Shown here in pieces: positions 9,432-17,165 of a stretch of DNA of 64,000 nucleotides (positions within the stretch are counted from its first letter, which is position 1; each line of letters starts with the position of its first letter). The notes beneath the pieces were generated by a model. It saw nothing but the letters and a program-made list of their open reading frames with translations. It had not been told where the DNA came from and made no database searches. Location of the stretch: assembly GCF_000745265.1 (NCBI RefSeq), contig NZ_JQNN01000001.1, forward strand, positions 558,001 through 622,000, in the 5' to 3' direction. Both the position numbers and the translations under genes were made by a program. This DNA is from Massilia sp. 9096. Its GTDB lineage: Bacteria; Pseudomonadota; Gammaproteobacteria; Burkholderiales; Burkholderiaceae_D.

Positions 9432-9896
9432 TTAATGGCCGCTGGTGCCCGAGGTGCCGCCCGACGAGCCAGCGCCCGAGGTGCCGGTGGACGAACCGCT
9501 GCCGGTCGAACCCGACATGCCCGACGAACCCGAGGTGCCGGTGCCCGAAGCGCCAGTGCCGGTTGCGCCCGTGCCGGTCGCGCCGGTGCCCGAGGTGCCG
9601 GTGCCGGTTGCGCCGGTGCCGGTGTCGCCGGTGGTGCCGGTTGCGCCGGTACCGGTTGCGCCGCCTGCAGCGCCGGTGGTGCCGCCGGTGGTGCCGGCTG
9701 CGCCTGCGCCGGTACCGGTGTCACCCGCTGCGCCGGTGCCGCCGGTGCCGCTGGTGCCCGAGCTGCTGCTCGGCGCGGTGGCCGACGTATCGCCGGCGCC
9801 GGTCGTGCTGGTGGTGTCGTTTTTCTTGCAAGCGGCCAGGGAGGCCATCAAGGCTGCGGCGAACAGAATTTTCGATGCGTTGTTAAGTGCTTTCAT
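9432..9896 (-). CDS. Gly/Thr/Ser-rich low-complexity lipoprotein
   Basis: The 154-residue protein opens with a typical lipoprotein signal (MKALNNASKILFAAALMASL, lipobox LAAC, Cys at residue 22), then charged KKNDTT. The rest is almost only Gly, Thr, Ala and Ser in tandem imperfect units such as GTGATGTG and GTSGTGAT, ending in SGTSGTSGH. GAGGAG lies just before the ATG. The composition fits a flexible surface tether or spacer rather than a folded enzyme. The opposite strand is also open, coding for Pro/Val repeats; the signal peptide and ribosome-binding site show the minus strand is the real gene. Because the DNA is a tandem repeat, copy number may vary between strains. Confidence 0.75.
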   Translation of the reverse strand: MKALNNASKILFAAALMASLAACKKNDTTSTTGAGDTSATAPSSSSGTSGTGGTGAAGDTGTGAGAAGTTGGTTGAAGGATGTGATGTTGDTGTGATGTGTSGTGATGTGATGTGASGTGTSGSSGMSGSTGSGSSTGTSGAGSSGGTSGTSGH

Positions 9897-9978
9897 TTTT
9901 TTACTCCTCGTTCACGTCTATTGTGAGCCGCCGTCTCCAGGTGAGGCGCTGGAGGGTCGGCGGCGCCGGTATGGCTCT

Positions 9979-10098
9979 GAACGTGCGGTTAAACCTACTG
10001 TGCGTTGTTCTGGCGGACTGCGATGCTCGCCGTACTCCAGTACGGCTGCGCTTCTCGTCCACCAGTACTGCCGCTCGTTACGGTCTTCCCGCACGTTC
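9979..10098. repeat. Long imperfect inverted-repeat intergenic element, copy A
   Basis: This ~120-bp dyad has perfectly paired outer ends (GAACGTGCGG at 9979-9988 with CCGCACGTTC at 10089-10098) and a perfect apex (GCCGTACT-cc-AGTACGGC, 10029-10046), with partly matched arms between. Inside it is the core ctgcgatgctc (10018-10028), apex, then ctgcgcttctc. The same core and design recur in copy B at 23858-23974. It lies downstream of the minus-strand nnrD gene and before the lipoprotein gene. It contains no plausible gene. Confidence 0.75.
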
Positions 10099-10234
10099 AT
10101 CCTTGCCGTGCGCTAATTTGGCGTTCAAATTAGACTGATGTGGTCCTTTTCGGTTCGCCGAACTGCACACGTCTTGCGTTATCCACGGTGTGGCTTGTGG
10201 ATTAGATAAGGGTCGAACGTCACCATTCAACCCC

Positions 10235-11212
10235 CTAGCCACCGGCGATACTGCCGGATGGTCGGGTCGTCCCGTCGGCGCTGTCGCCGGCGGTTTGTTC
10301 CAGGAGCGCGGGAATCTCGTCACACAGTTCCCGCGCCAGATAGCCAAGTCTGCCGAGCCGCTCGGCCAGGCGTTCGCCGGCGCGCGCGTGCAGCGCCACG
10401 CCCCAGCTCACGGCCTGCGTCAGGTCGGCGCCGCGCGCCGCCAGTCCGGCGATGATGCCTGCCAGCACATCGCCCGAACCCGACGTGGCCAGGCCGACGT
10501 TGCCGCCCTCGTGCTGCCAGCGCTCGCCGGACGGTGCGGCGATCACGGTGCGCGCGCCCTTGAGCGCGACCACCGCGTTCCAGCGCTGCGCCGCTTCCAA
10601 CGCATGGTGGTCGGTGGCATTGCCGATCTCGTCCTTGTCGATGCCGGTCAGGTGCGCCATCTCGCCCGCGTGCGGGGTCAGCAGCACCGGCACGTCGAAA
10701 CGGAACGGGGCCGGATCGCCCGACTGCGGTCCCTCGGGCGGATACAGCAGCGCGCCCATGGCTTCGGCGTCGAGCAGCACGCGGGTGTCGGTGCCGCTCA
10801 ATCGCGGCAGCAACGCGTGCACCAGGCGCGCGGTGGCGGCTTCGTCCTGCATGCCGGGGCCGATCAGGATCGCGCTGATCGCGTCGGCCAGCGGGTCGAG
10901 CGCGGCCACCGCCTCGACCGTGAAGCCGCCGCGTTCGTTCTCGGCCAGGCCGAGCACGCGCGATTCCGGGATCGCCAGCGCGACCAGCTGGGCCACGCTG
11001 TTGCCGGTGGCGATCGTGAGCTTGCCGGCGCCGGCGCGCAGGGCGGCGGTGGCGGCCAGGATCACGGCGCCCGGCATTTCGCGCGAGCCGCCCAGGATCA
11101 GCACGTGGCCGCGGCCTTCCTTGTCGGCGTCGTCGGATGGGATCGGCAACGGCCAGCTGCGCAGCAGGGCTGTGTCGACGTCGCGCGGGCGGGCATGGGT
11201 TTGCTGCGTCAT
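10235..11212 (-). CDS. nnrD: ADP-dependent (S)-NAD(P)H-hydrate dehydratase
   Basis: The 325-residue protein is a stand-alone carbohydrate-kinase-like domain of the YjeF C-terminal family. It repairs damaged hydrated NADH/NADPH by ADP-dependent dehydration in the cytoplasm. Diagnostic stretches are GHVLILGGSREMPGA (35-49) with AALRAGAGKLTIAT, LLTPHAGEMAHL (178-189), and the nucleotide-binding GSGDVLAGIIAGLAARG (245-261) with the catalytic Asp. The epimerase half (NnrE) is not fused here, so it must be encoded elsewhere if present. It starts 16 bp after the stop of the histidine-phosphatase gene, consistent with co-transcription. Confidence 0.88.
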   Translation of the reverse strand: MTQQTHARPRDVDTALLRSWPLPIPSDDADKEGRGHVLILGGSREMPGAVILAATAALRAGAGKLTIATGNSVAQLVALAIPESRVLGLAENERGGFTVEAVAALDPLADAISAILIGPGMQDEAATARLVHALLPRLSGTDTRVLLDAEAMGALLYPPEGPQSGDPAPFRFDVPVLLTPHAGEMAHLTGIDKDEIGNATDHHALEAAQRWNAVVALKGARTVIAAPSGERWQHEGGNVGLATSGSGDVLAGIIAGLAARGADLTQAVSWGVALHARAGERLAERLGRLGYLARELCDEIPALLEQTAGDSADGTTRPSGSIAGG

Positions 11213-11228
11213 GATGTCGGGAGTGGGT

Positions 11229-11993
11229 TCAGGCCTTGGCCGCGGTGGGAATGTCTTTGCCGACGGTGACCGGGGTGCCCGAGTCTTCCAGCGGCGCGAC
11301 GAAATTGACCAGCTTCAGGACAAGCTTGCCGCGCTTGCCGAGTTGCGGGTCGAAGGAATAGGCGGTGACCGAGCAGTTCGGCACATCGCCGGCGCGGTCT
11401 TGTTCCAGGATCGCGGCTTCGTCCATGCGCTCGATCAGGTAGCGGAAGCAGTTGACGATCACCTGGTGGCCGACGATCAGCACGCGCTCGCGCGCGTACT
11501 CGCGGGTGAGGGTGTCGAGCACGCTGCGCAGGCGCAGGATGACGTCGCACCAGCTTTCGCCGCCGGGCGGGCGGAAATAGAACTTGCCGACGTGGCGGCG
11601 CTGCTCGTGCAGCTCCGGGTATTGCTCGGCGATGCCGCGCACGGTCAGGCGGTCGAGGATGCCGAATTCCTTTTCGCGCAGGCGCTCGTCGGCGTGCAGG
11701 GCGACCAGCTCGTCACGGTCGAAGCCGCCCATGACGATGTCGGCGGTTTGGGCGGCGCGCACGTAGGGCGAGTGCAGCACGACGGTCGGGCGCTCGTCCG
11801 GCGGCATGGCCGCGAACCAGCCGGCCAGGGCCTGCGACTGCCGGCGGCCGAGCGCGGACAGCGGCACGTCGACGTCGCGCTCGGCGATATCGATGCGCAA
11901 CCCGGCGGCGGCTTCGGCGGCGTCACGCGCGACGTTGCCCGCGCTTTGCCCGTGCCTGACCAGCCAGATTTCTTGAGGCCACTTTTGATCCAT
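11229..11993 (-). CDS. Histidine phosphatase family protein
   Basis: The 254-residue protein begins with the phosphoglycerate-mutase-type RHG motif, IWLVRHGQSAGN, with the phospho-accepting His14. A later VLIVGHQVIVN supplies the second catalytic His and arginines for the phosphate pocket lie between them. The family includes phosphoglycerate mutases, cobalamin-pathway phosphatases and broad phosphatases; nothing here narrows the substrate. Signal peptide and membrane segments are absent, so it should act in the cytoplasm. nnrD follows on the same strand. Confidence 0.82.
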   Translation of the reverse strand: MDQKWPQEIWLVRHGQSAGNVARDAAEAAAGLRIDIAERDVDVPLSALGRRQSQALAGWFAAMPPDERPTVVLHSPYVRAAQTADIVMGGFDRDELVALHADERLREKEFGILDRLTVRGIAEQYPELHEQRRHVGKFYFRPPGGESWCDVILRLRSVLDTLTREYARERVLIVGHQVIVNCFRYLIERMDEAAILEQDRAGDVPNCSVTAYSFDPQLGKRGKLVLKLVNFVAPLEDSGTPVTVGKDIPTAAKA

Positions 11994-12115
11994 CGCCTAA
12001 CCGTATTTGATAATCAGATGACATCATCATAGACGGATTCGGCGGGACATCCGCGCACGATTCTTTTAGAAAACGTGCGCGTGAAAAACCTTGCGGATTT
12101 AAGCGGCGGCAGGGA

Positions 12116-13516
12116 TCAGCTGACCAGTTCCTCGGCATCGAGATTGAGTTCGGCGTCGCTCTCGAACACGCGCATGTCGGTCTGGCCCAGCACCCGGCTG
12201 GCGACCGTGCCGGCGGCGATCGAACCGCTGACGTTCAGCGCGGTGCGGCCCATGTCGATCAGCGGCTCGATCGAGATCAGCAGGCCCGCCAGCGCCACCG
12301 GCAGGTTCAGCGTCGACAGCACGATCAGCGCGGCGAAGGTGGCGCCGCCGCCGACGCCGGCCACGCCCACCGAGCCGATCGTCACCACGCCGATCAGCGG
12401 CAGCAGGAAGCCGGTGGTGAACGGGTCGATGCCCACGGTCGGGGCGATCATCACCGCCAGCATCGCCGGGTAGATGCCGGCGCAGCCGTTCTGGCCCATC
12501 ATCGAGCCGAACGAGGCGGCGAAGTTGGCGATGCCCTCCGGCGTGCCCAGGCGCGCGGTCTGGGTCTGCACGCTCATCGGGATGGCGCCGGCCGAGGTGC
12601 GCGAGGTGAAGGCGAAGGCCAGCACCGGAAACACTTTCTTCACGTAGCGCGCCGGGTTCAGGCCGAGCACGGCGACGATCAGGATGTGCACCAGGAACAT
12701 CGTCGCCAGCGCGCTGTACGAGGCCATCACGAAGTCGAGCAGGTGCAGGATGTCCTGCAGGCTGGACTTGGCGACCATGCGCGCGATGAGCGCGAACACG
12801 CCGAACGGGGTCAGGCGCAACACCAGCGTCACCATGCGCATCACGATCACGTGGGCCACGTGCACGAAGCTGTTGAATTTCGCGAACACGTCCGGCTGCT
12901 TGGCGGCGATGCCGGTGGCCGAGACGCCGATGAACAGCGAGAACACCACCACCGCGATGGTCGAGGTCTGGCGCGCGCCGGTCATGTCCAGGAAGGGGTT
13001 CTCCGGGATGAACGAGAGAATCATGCTCGGCAGCGAGACCTGCTGGGCGGTCGACAGCTTGCCTTCGAGGTAGTGGCCGCGTGCGATCTCGGCCGCGCTC
13101 GAGGTCAGGCCGACCGCGCTCAGGTGGAACAGCTTGGCCATCAGGATGCCGATCGCGGCGGCGACCGCGGTGGTGATCATCAGGGTGCCGATGGTCAGTG
13201 CGCTGATCTTGCCCAGCGAAGACGCGTCGCGCAGCTTGAGGATGGCCTGGATGATCGAGACCATGATCAGCGGCGTGACGATCATCTGCAGCAGTTTGAC
13301 GTAGCCTTCGCCGATGATGCCGAGGTAGCTGCCGGTGTCCGTGATGACCTGCGAGCCGGCCCCGTAAATGACCTGCAGCGCCGCGCCCAGCACGATGCCG
13401 AGCCCGAGGCCGCTGAACACGCGCTTGGTGAAGGACAGGTGGCGCTGCTGCATCGTGTAGAGCAGGGCGCAGACCGCCAGGGCGACGGCCAGGTTCAGGA
13501 TCAGTGGCAGGCTCAT
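12116..13516 (-). CDS. tcyP: L-cystine/dicarboxylate:cation symporter, TcyP (YdjN)-like
   Basis: The 466-residue polytopic membrane protein has the length and N-terminal sequence style of E. coli YdjN/TcyP (QRHLSFTKRVFSGLGLGIVL, then GEGYVKLLQMIVTPLIMVSI). It belongs to the DAACS (glutamate/dicarboxylate:cation) fold with re-entrant hairpins; a late segment (GQNGCAGIYPAMLAVMIAP) corresponds to the substrate-binding hairpin region. TcyP imports L-cystine and related disulfides driven by cations. The family also holds dicarboxylate carriers, so substrate is likely but not proven. It appears monocistronic with ~257 bp before the next gene. Confidence 0.8.
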   Translation of the reverse strand: MSLPLILNLAVALAVCALLYTMQQRHLSFTKRVFSGLGLGIVLGAALQVIYGAGSQVITDTGSYLGIIGEGYVKLLQMIVTPLIMVSIIQAILKLRDASSLGKISALTIGTLMITTAVAAAIGILMAKLFHLSAVGLTSSAAEIARGHYLEGKLSTAQQVSLPSMILSFIPENPFLDMTGARQTSTIAVVVFSLFIGVSATGIAAKQPDVFAKFNSFVHVAHVIVMRMVTLVLRLTPFGVFALIARMVAKSSLQDILHLLDFVMASYSALATMFLVHILIVAVLGLNPARYVKKVFPVLAFAFTSRTSAGAIPMSVQTQTARLGTPEGIANFAASFGSMMGQNGCAGIYPAMLAVMIAPTVGIDPFTTGFLLPLIGVVTIGSVGVAGVGGGATFAALIVLSTLNLPVALAGLLISIEPLIDMGRTALNVSGSIAAGTVASRVLGQTDMRVFESDAELNLDAEELVS

Positions 13517-13734
13517 AAAGTCCTTTTGGTTGTAACTTGGGCGCTTTATATGCGCACAGGAATATTAAAACGGGATTCTATAGCGAATTCCTCAGTATTG
13601 CATGACGGCCTTCAGCCTGCCGTTGGCTATTGCGATTTTCGCAACATCACAGGCGCAGCCGCAGCCGTGCGGCAATCGGCAAACCAGGGGGGTGGGGTAG
13701 GGCGTGGTGATGGAAGGGGCGGGGACGATGGCAA

Positions 13735-13769
13735 CGCGGGCGCGCCGCAGGTCGTACGGCGCGCCCGCG
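13735..13769 (-). terminator. Very stable GC hairpin after the 5'-nucleotidase gene
   Basis: A perfect 13-bp stem, cgcgggcgcgccg (13735-13747) with cggcgcgcccgcg (13757-13769), encloses a 9-base loop only a few bases after the stop codon of the minus-strand gene. It has no T-tract on either side, so it may act with Rho or protect the mRNA 3' end rather than being a classic intrinsic terminator. Confidence 0.45.
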
Positions 13770-13773
13770 AGGT

Positions 13774-14769
13774 TCAGGCGTCGAGCTTTTCGACCAGCAA
13801 TGGCGGCTCGGACGCCATCGGCATGTACAGCGGCGAATCGGAGCGGTAGGGCACGCGTCCGGACGCCACGTGGCGCGCCACCGGATCGAGGTGCAGGTCC
13901 TGGTCGTCGAAGAAGATGTGGGCGCGGAAGGCCTTGACCACCTTCGACTTGGGCACGCCGCCGAGGAAGAAGATCTCGTTGACGTAGACACCCCAGTGGC
14001 GCAGCGTGTTGATGACGCGCATCTCGGCCGGCGCGCTGCGCGCGGTGACGATCGCGATGCGCACCGGCGACACGTCGGCGCCGAACGGCAGCCGCTCCTG
14101 CAGGCGCGCCAGCTTGCGCAGCAGGATCGCGTACGGGCCGTCGTTCATCGGTTCGTTCTGGCGCTCGTCCTCGACCGAGTGGAAGCGGTCCAGGCCTTCG
14201 GTCTTGTACACCAGCTCGCTCGAATCGTCGAACAGGACGGCGTCGCCGTCGAAGGCGAGGCGCACCTGGTCCTCGGGCGGCGCGGCGCCTTCGTGCGGCG
14301 GGGTTTTCAGCACGGCGGCCGCGCACGCCTTGGCGTCGATGATGCGCTGGGCATCGTCGACGTTGGTGGTCAGGAACAGGTCGACCGAGAACGCGTCGAG
14401 GTAGTCCACCACCGATTCGCCGCCGGTGAAGGCGTGGCGCGAGATCGGCAGCCCGCGCGAACGGATGTTGTTGAAGACGCGCACGCCGGTCTCCGGGCTG
14501 TTGCGCGACATCACGACCACTTCCACCAGCGGCTTCGAATCCGGCGTGGCATAGCGGTTCAGGCCGAGGAGGGCGCGCACCAGGGCCATGCCGGTGCCGT
14601 CGCGCAGCGGTTCGCTCTCGCGCTCGAGCATGTAGGCGCGGTATTCCTCCAGCGCGTTCTGCGGGTTCTTGACGTACTTCGCTTTGTAGACGGCATCGGC
14701 CTCGGCCAGGTCGAACAGGGCGGTGGCGGAGATGCCGACGATCAGGGTGTCACGCAGGTCGAGGGCCAT
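13774..14769 (-). CDS. Cytosolic 5'-nucleotidase (5_nucleotid/PF06189-like)
   Basis: The 331-residue soluble protein matches the layout of the bacterial branch of cytosolic 5'-nucleotidase I: an N-terminal DTLIVGISATALFDL, a central SRNSPETGVRVFNNIRS, then FTGGESVVDYLDAFSVDLFL and RLAFDGDAVLFDDSSE, an acidic motif of the HAD-like phosphatase fold, and a late HIFFDDQDLH. The reaction is hydrolysis of nucleoside 5'-monophosphates to nucleosides, in the cytoplasm. Which nucleotide is preferred is not visible. It is transcribed alone and flanked by a strong GC hairpin. Confidence 0.78.
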   Translation of the reverse strand: MALDLRDTLIVGISATALFDLAEADAVYKAKYVKNPQNALEEYRAYMLERESEPLRDGTGMALVRALLGLNRYATPDSKPLVEVVVMSRNSPETGVRVFNNIRSRGLPISRHAFTGGESVVDYLDAFSVDLFLTTNVDDAQRIIDAKACAAAVLKTPPHEGAAPPEDQVRLAFDGDAVLFDDSSELVYKTEGLDRFHSVEDERQNEPMNDGPYAILLRKLARLQERLPFGADVSPVRIAIVTARSAPAEMRVINTLRHWGVYVNEIFFLGGVPKSKVVKAFRAHIFFDDQDLHLDPVARHVASGRVPYRSDSPLYMPMASEPPLLVEKLDA

Positions 14770-14880
14770 GGCGGTCGGTGATGATGTTGGGTTACAGGGG
14801 GCAATCTTACCGGATGAGCATCGGAAGTCGCTGTTCTAGATAAGAATATTCCTCTAAGAAATTTTCTGTCGAGAAACTCG

Positions 14881-14941
14881 CGGGCATGCTGAGCTGTCGC
14901 AAGGAGCTTACCCGAAGCGGGTAGCAACACGGAGCTGCCCG
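14881..14941 (+). other. Candidate structured leader before the SLT-fold gene
   Basis: Outer bases CGGGCA (14881-14886) pair with TGCCCG (14936-14941), enclosing an inner perfect hairpin TACCCG-aag-CGGGTA (14909-14923). The element ends just before the GAGGAG ribosome-binding site (14948-14953) of the downstream gene. I could not match it to a riboswitch class I know. It could be a translation-control leader or chance pairing in GC-rich DNA. Confidence 0.35.
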
Positions 14942-14960
14942 TACAGCGAGGAGAATGAAG

Positions 14961-15500
14961 ATGGACCAGCCGCTGCCGTCCCGGACACCCGCCGCGTCCT
15001 CTCCCGATCCCATGGCGCGGCTGCGCGAGATCCGTCGCCTGGTGCAGGCGAATAATCGCTCGAGCCTGCCGGATGAACTGATCGTTTGCCAGATCTACAT
15101 GGAATCGCGCTTCGACGCCTGTGCCGAAGCCGACGGCAGCAGCGCGCGCGGCCTGATGCAGCTGCTGAAGGTGGCCAACCGCGAGCTGTTCCGGATCGAC
15201 AACCTGGCCGCGCCTCCAAGCCAGCGCCAGCCCGAAACCGCGCTGTACGCGCGCGCCGACGCCTTCCACGACAGCCCGGCCTTCATCGACGATGCCGTCA
15301 ACATCCAGGCCGGCACGCGCTACCTGCAGCTGCTGGTCGACCGGGCCCGGCGCGCGGGCAGCCCGGACCCGGTGGCGCAAGCGTTCAAGGATTATCGCGG
15401 GGTGCGTAACGGCATCTACTATCGGAAGATCCGCGCGGCGGCCGAGCACCTGAAGCGCCAGCCCGATTCGATGGCGGCGTTCAAGGTGCTGGCGGCGTAG
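14961..15500 (+). CDS. Leaderless lysozyme-like / SLT-domain protein
   Basis: The second ATG, at 14961, has GAGGAG seven bases upstream and is preferred over the ATG at 14955, giving 179 residues. The soluble lytic transglycosylase signature is clear: YMESRFDACAEADGSSARG with probable catalytic Glu48, then GLMQ at 64-67, and a later helix pair typical of the lysozyme-like fold (DDAVNIQAGTRYLQLL). The family cuts the glycan strand of peptidoglycan. No signal peptide or membrane segment is present, unusual for a cell-wall enzyme. That would fit a protein delivered by a secretion system, released by lysis, or not acting on the cell's own wall. Nothing nearby resolves this. Confidence 0.75.
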   Translation: MDQPLPSRTPAASSPDPMARLREIRRLVQANNRSSLPDELIVCQIYMESRFDACAEADGSSARGLMQLLKVANRELFRIDNLAAPPSQRQPETALYARADAFHDSPAFIDDAVNIQAGTRYLQLLVDRARRAGSPDPVAQAFKDYRGVRNGIYYRKIRAAAEHLKRQPDSMAAFKVLAA

Positions 15501-15516
15501 GGGAGGACTGGAAACA

Positions 15517-15550
15517 AAAAAGCCACCTCAGTTGCCTGAGATGGCTTTTC
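15517..15550 (-). terminator. Terminator of tRNA-Lys (possibly bidirectional)
   Basis: The stem agccacctca (15521-15530) / tgagatggct (15537-15546) has a 6-base loop. On the minus strand the one irregular position is a G-U wobble and the stem is followed by six T, ideal for ending tRNA transcription. On the plus strand that position is a C-A mismatch with four T, so it would only weakly stop the SLT gene. Confidence 0.8.
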
Positions 15551-15565
15551 TGCTACTACACATTC

Positions 15566-15641
15566 TGGTAGGCCGTGCGGGGCTCGAACCTGCGACCAAC
15601 GGATTAAAAGTCCGCTGCTCTACCAACTGAGCTAACGACCC
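15566..15641 (-). tRNA. tRNA-Lys, anticodon UUU
   Basis: The minus strand gives a complete 76-nt cloverleaf: acceptor GGGTCGT pairing with ACGGCCT, discriminator A and encoded CCA. The D-arm is AGCTCAGTTGGTAGAGC, the anticodon loop ACTTTTAA contains TTT, and the T-arm is GCAGGTTCGAGCCCCGC. It lies just after cpoB at the end of the Tol-Pal gene cluster on the same strand. Confidence 0.97.
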
Positions 15642-15721
15642 GGAAGAGGCCACATTATAGGGGCGGGCGGCCGGGCTGTCAAACGCACATCAACGGCGTC
15701 AGCCCAGGCCCGCGCCCGGGG

Positions 15722-16483
15722 TTACTTGAGCGAGGCCAGGCGGTCCTTGGCGGTCTGCGCGGCGGACGAATCGGGAAACTTGCTGATCAGCTGCTGCAGC
15801 GCCTTCTTGGCGGCTTTCTTGTCCTTCATCTCGTTGTAGCTGGAAGCGATGTTGAGCATCGCGTCCGGCGCCTTCGGGCTGGAACCGTAGTTGGACACCA
15901 CGCTCTGCAGGGCGGTGATCGCGTTTTTGTAGTCCTTCTGGGCATAGTAGGCGTTGCCGAGCCAGTATTGCGCGTTCGGCGCGTAGGCCGATTGCGGATA
16001 GCGGCGGACGAAATCCTGCATCGACGCCGCGGCGCCCTGGTAGTCGCCCGTGGTGAACAGCTTCATCGCGGCGTCGTAGGCGCCTTTTTCGCTCGGCATC
16101 ACTTCGGCGGCCTGGCCGTCGATGGTCTCCTGGCGCGGCTCGAGCTTCTTGATGCGGCCGTCGAGGTCGGCGTACAGGTCTTTCTGGTTCTTCTGGGCCT
16201 GGGCGATGTCGTTGGCCAGCACTTCGATCTGGCCGCGCAGGCGGGCGATTTCCTGCATCGTCTGATCGTGCTGGGCCAGGATGTCGAGCGTGGACGTCTT
16301 GTCGGCCTTGGTGTCGATGCGGGCGTTGAGGTCGCGCGCCATGGCGTCGACCTTGGCGCGCAGGTCCAGGATCGCTTTACGTGCTTCATCGTCGTCGAGG
16401 ATGCCGGCGCTGGCGTGCAGCGGCAGCCAGGCGGCGAGGGCGATGGCGACGGCCGCGAGGCGGAACTGGGACAGTTTGATCAT
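15722..16483 (-). CDS. cpoB: Tol-Pal system protein CpoB (YbgF)
   Basis: The 253-residue protein has a signal peptide (residues 1 to ~26), an N-terminal coiled-coil segment (LDLRAKVDAMARDLNARID onward) and a C-terminal block of TPR repeats (AYAPNAQYWLGNAYYAQKD, PDAMLNIASSYNEMKDKKAA, FPDSSAAQTAKDRL). This is the standard periplasmic CpoB architecture. CpoB links the Tol machine to peptidoglycan synthesis during division, binding TolA and PBP1B. It follows pal on the same strand, but an apparent terminator separates the two, so its expression may be partly independent. Confidence 0.92.
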   Translation of the reverse strand: MIKLSQFRLAAVAIALAAWLPLHASAGILDDDEARKAILDLRAKVDAMARDLNARIDTKADKTSTLDILAQHDQTMQEIARLRGQIEVLANDIAQAQKNQKDLYADLDGRIKKLEPRQETIDGQAAEVMPSEKGAYDAAMKLFTTGDYQGAAASMQDFVRRYPQSAYAPNAQYWLGNAYYAQKDYKNAITALQSVVSNYGSSPKAPDAMLNIASSYNEMKDKKAAKKALQQLISKFPDSSAAQTAKDRLASLK

Positions 16484-16516
16484 TGTTGACTCTTTCTAAA
16501 CCTAATGGCTTGATTT

Positions 16517-16562
16517 TCAAATGAAAACAGGGCGGGAAGCAGTCTGCACTGCCCCCGCCCTG
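16517..16562 (-). terminator. Hairpin terminator between pal and cpoB
   Basis: CAGGGCGGG (16528-16536) pairs perfectly with CCCGCCCTG (16554-16562), and GCAGT/ACTGC extends the stem inside. Read on the minus strand it follows the pal stop and leads into TTTTCATTTG. It therefore looks like an intrinsic terminator or attenuator inside the operon, just upstream of cpoB. Confidence 0.7.
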
Positions 16563-16616
16563 CTGTCAATCCACTGTCAGCCTCGCGCCGTTTACACGGC
16601 GGCGATGGCGTCGAGC

Positions 16617-17141
16617 TTATTGATAGACGATGTCGGCGCGGCGGTTTTCAGCCCAGGCCGCTTCGTCGTGACCAGTGGCCTTCGGCTTTTCCTTGCCCAG
16701 CGACACGGCTTCCATCTGGCCGTCGGCCACGCCCAGGGCGGCCATCGACTTGCGCACGGCTTCGGCGCGCTTCTGGCCCAGGGCCAGGTTGTATTCGGTG
16801 CCGCCGCGCTCGTCGGTATTGCCCTGGATCAGGACTTTACGGTTGGTGTGCTTGGTCAGGTAGCCCGAGTGGTTCGAGACCACGGCCTTGCCGTCGTCGC
16901 GCACCGAGTAGCTGTCGAAGTCGAAGTAGACGCTGCGGTTGGCCAGTACGCCGCCCGGTTGATCCAGTTCGTCGGTGGTGGTCTCGACCGGCGCGACGTT
17001 ACGGGTGGTGTCGGCCGGGGCCTGAGCGGCGACCGGCGGCTTTTCTACGACCGGTGCCGGTTCGGCGACTTTGGTCGACGAGCAGGCGGACAGCAGGGCC
17101 GCTGCCGACGCAACGAGGGCTGCAATTTTCAGATTACGCAT
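16617..17141 (-). CDS. pal: Peptidoglycan-associated lipoprotein Pal
   Basis: The ATG at 17141 (MRNLKIAALV) has AGGAG at proper spacing and gives 174 residues; a longer frame adds six unlikely residues. The lipobox LSAC places the lipidated Cys at residue 20. A Pro/Val-rich linker leads to an OmpA-like domain with YFDFDSYSVRDDG, then GNTDERGGTEYNLALGQKRA, the peptidoglycan (diaminopimelate)-binding signature. Pal anchors the outer membrane to the wall and is moved by TolB/TolA at the division site. It starts 24 bp after tolB. Confidence 0.96.
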   Translation of the reverse strand: MRNLKIAALVASAAALLSACSSTKVAEPAPVVEKPPVAAQAPADTTRNVAPVETTTDELDQPGGVLANRSVYFDFDSYSVRDDGKAVVSNHSGYLTKHTNRKVLIQGNTDERGGTEYNLALGQKRAEAVRKSMAALGVADGQMEAVSLGKEKPKATGHDEAAWAENRRADIVYQ

Positions 17142-17165
17142 GGTTTTTCTCCTGGTCAAAAATAT

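Noticed and set aside
9445..10116. A plus-strand Pro/Val-repeat frame opposite the Gly/Thr-rich lipoprotein
   Set aside because: It mirrors the tandem repeat; only the minus strand has a signal peptide, lipobox and ribosome-binding site.
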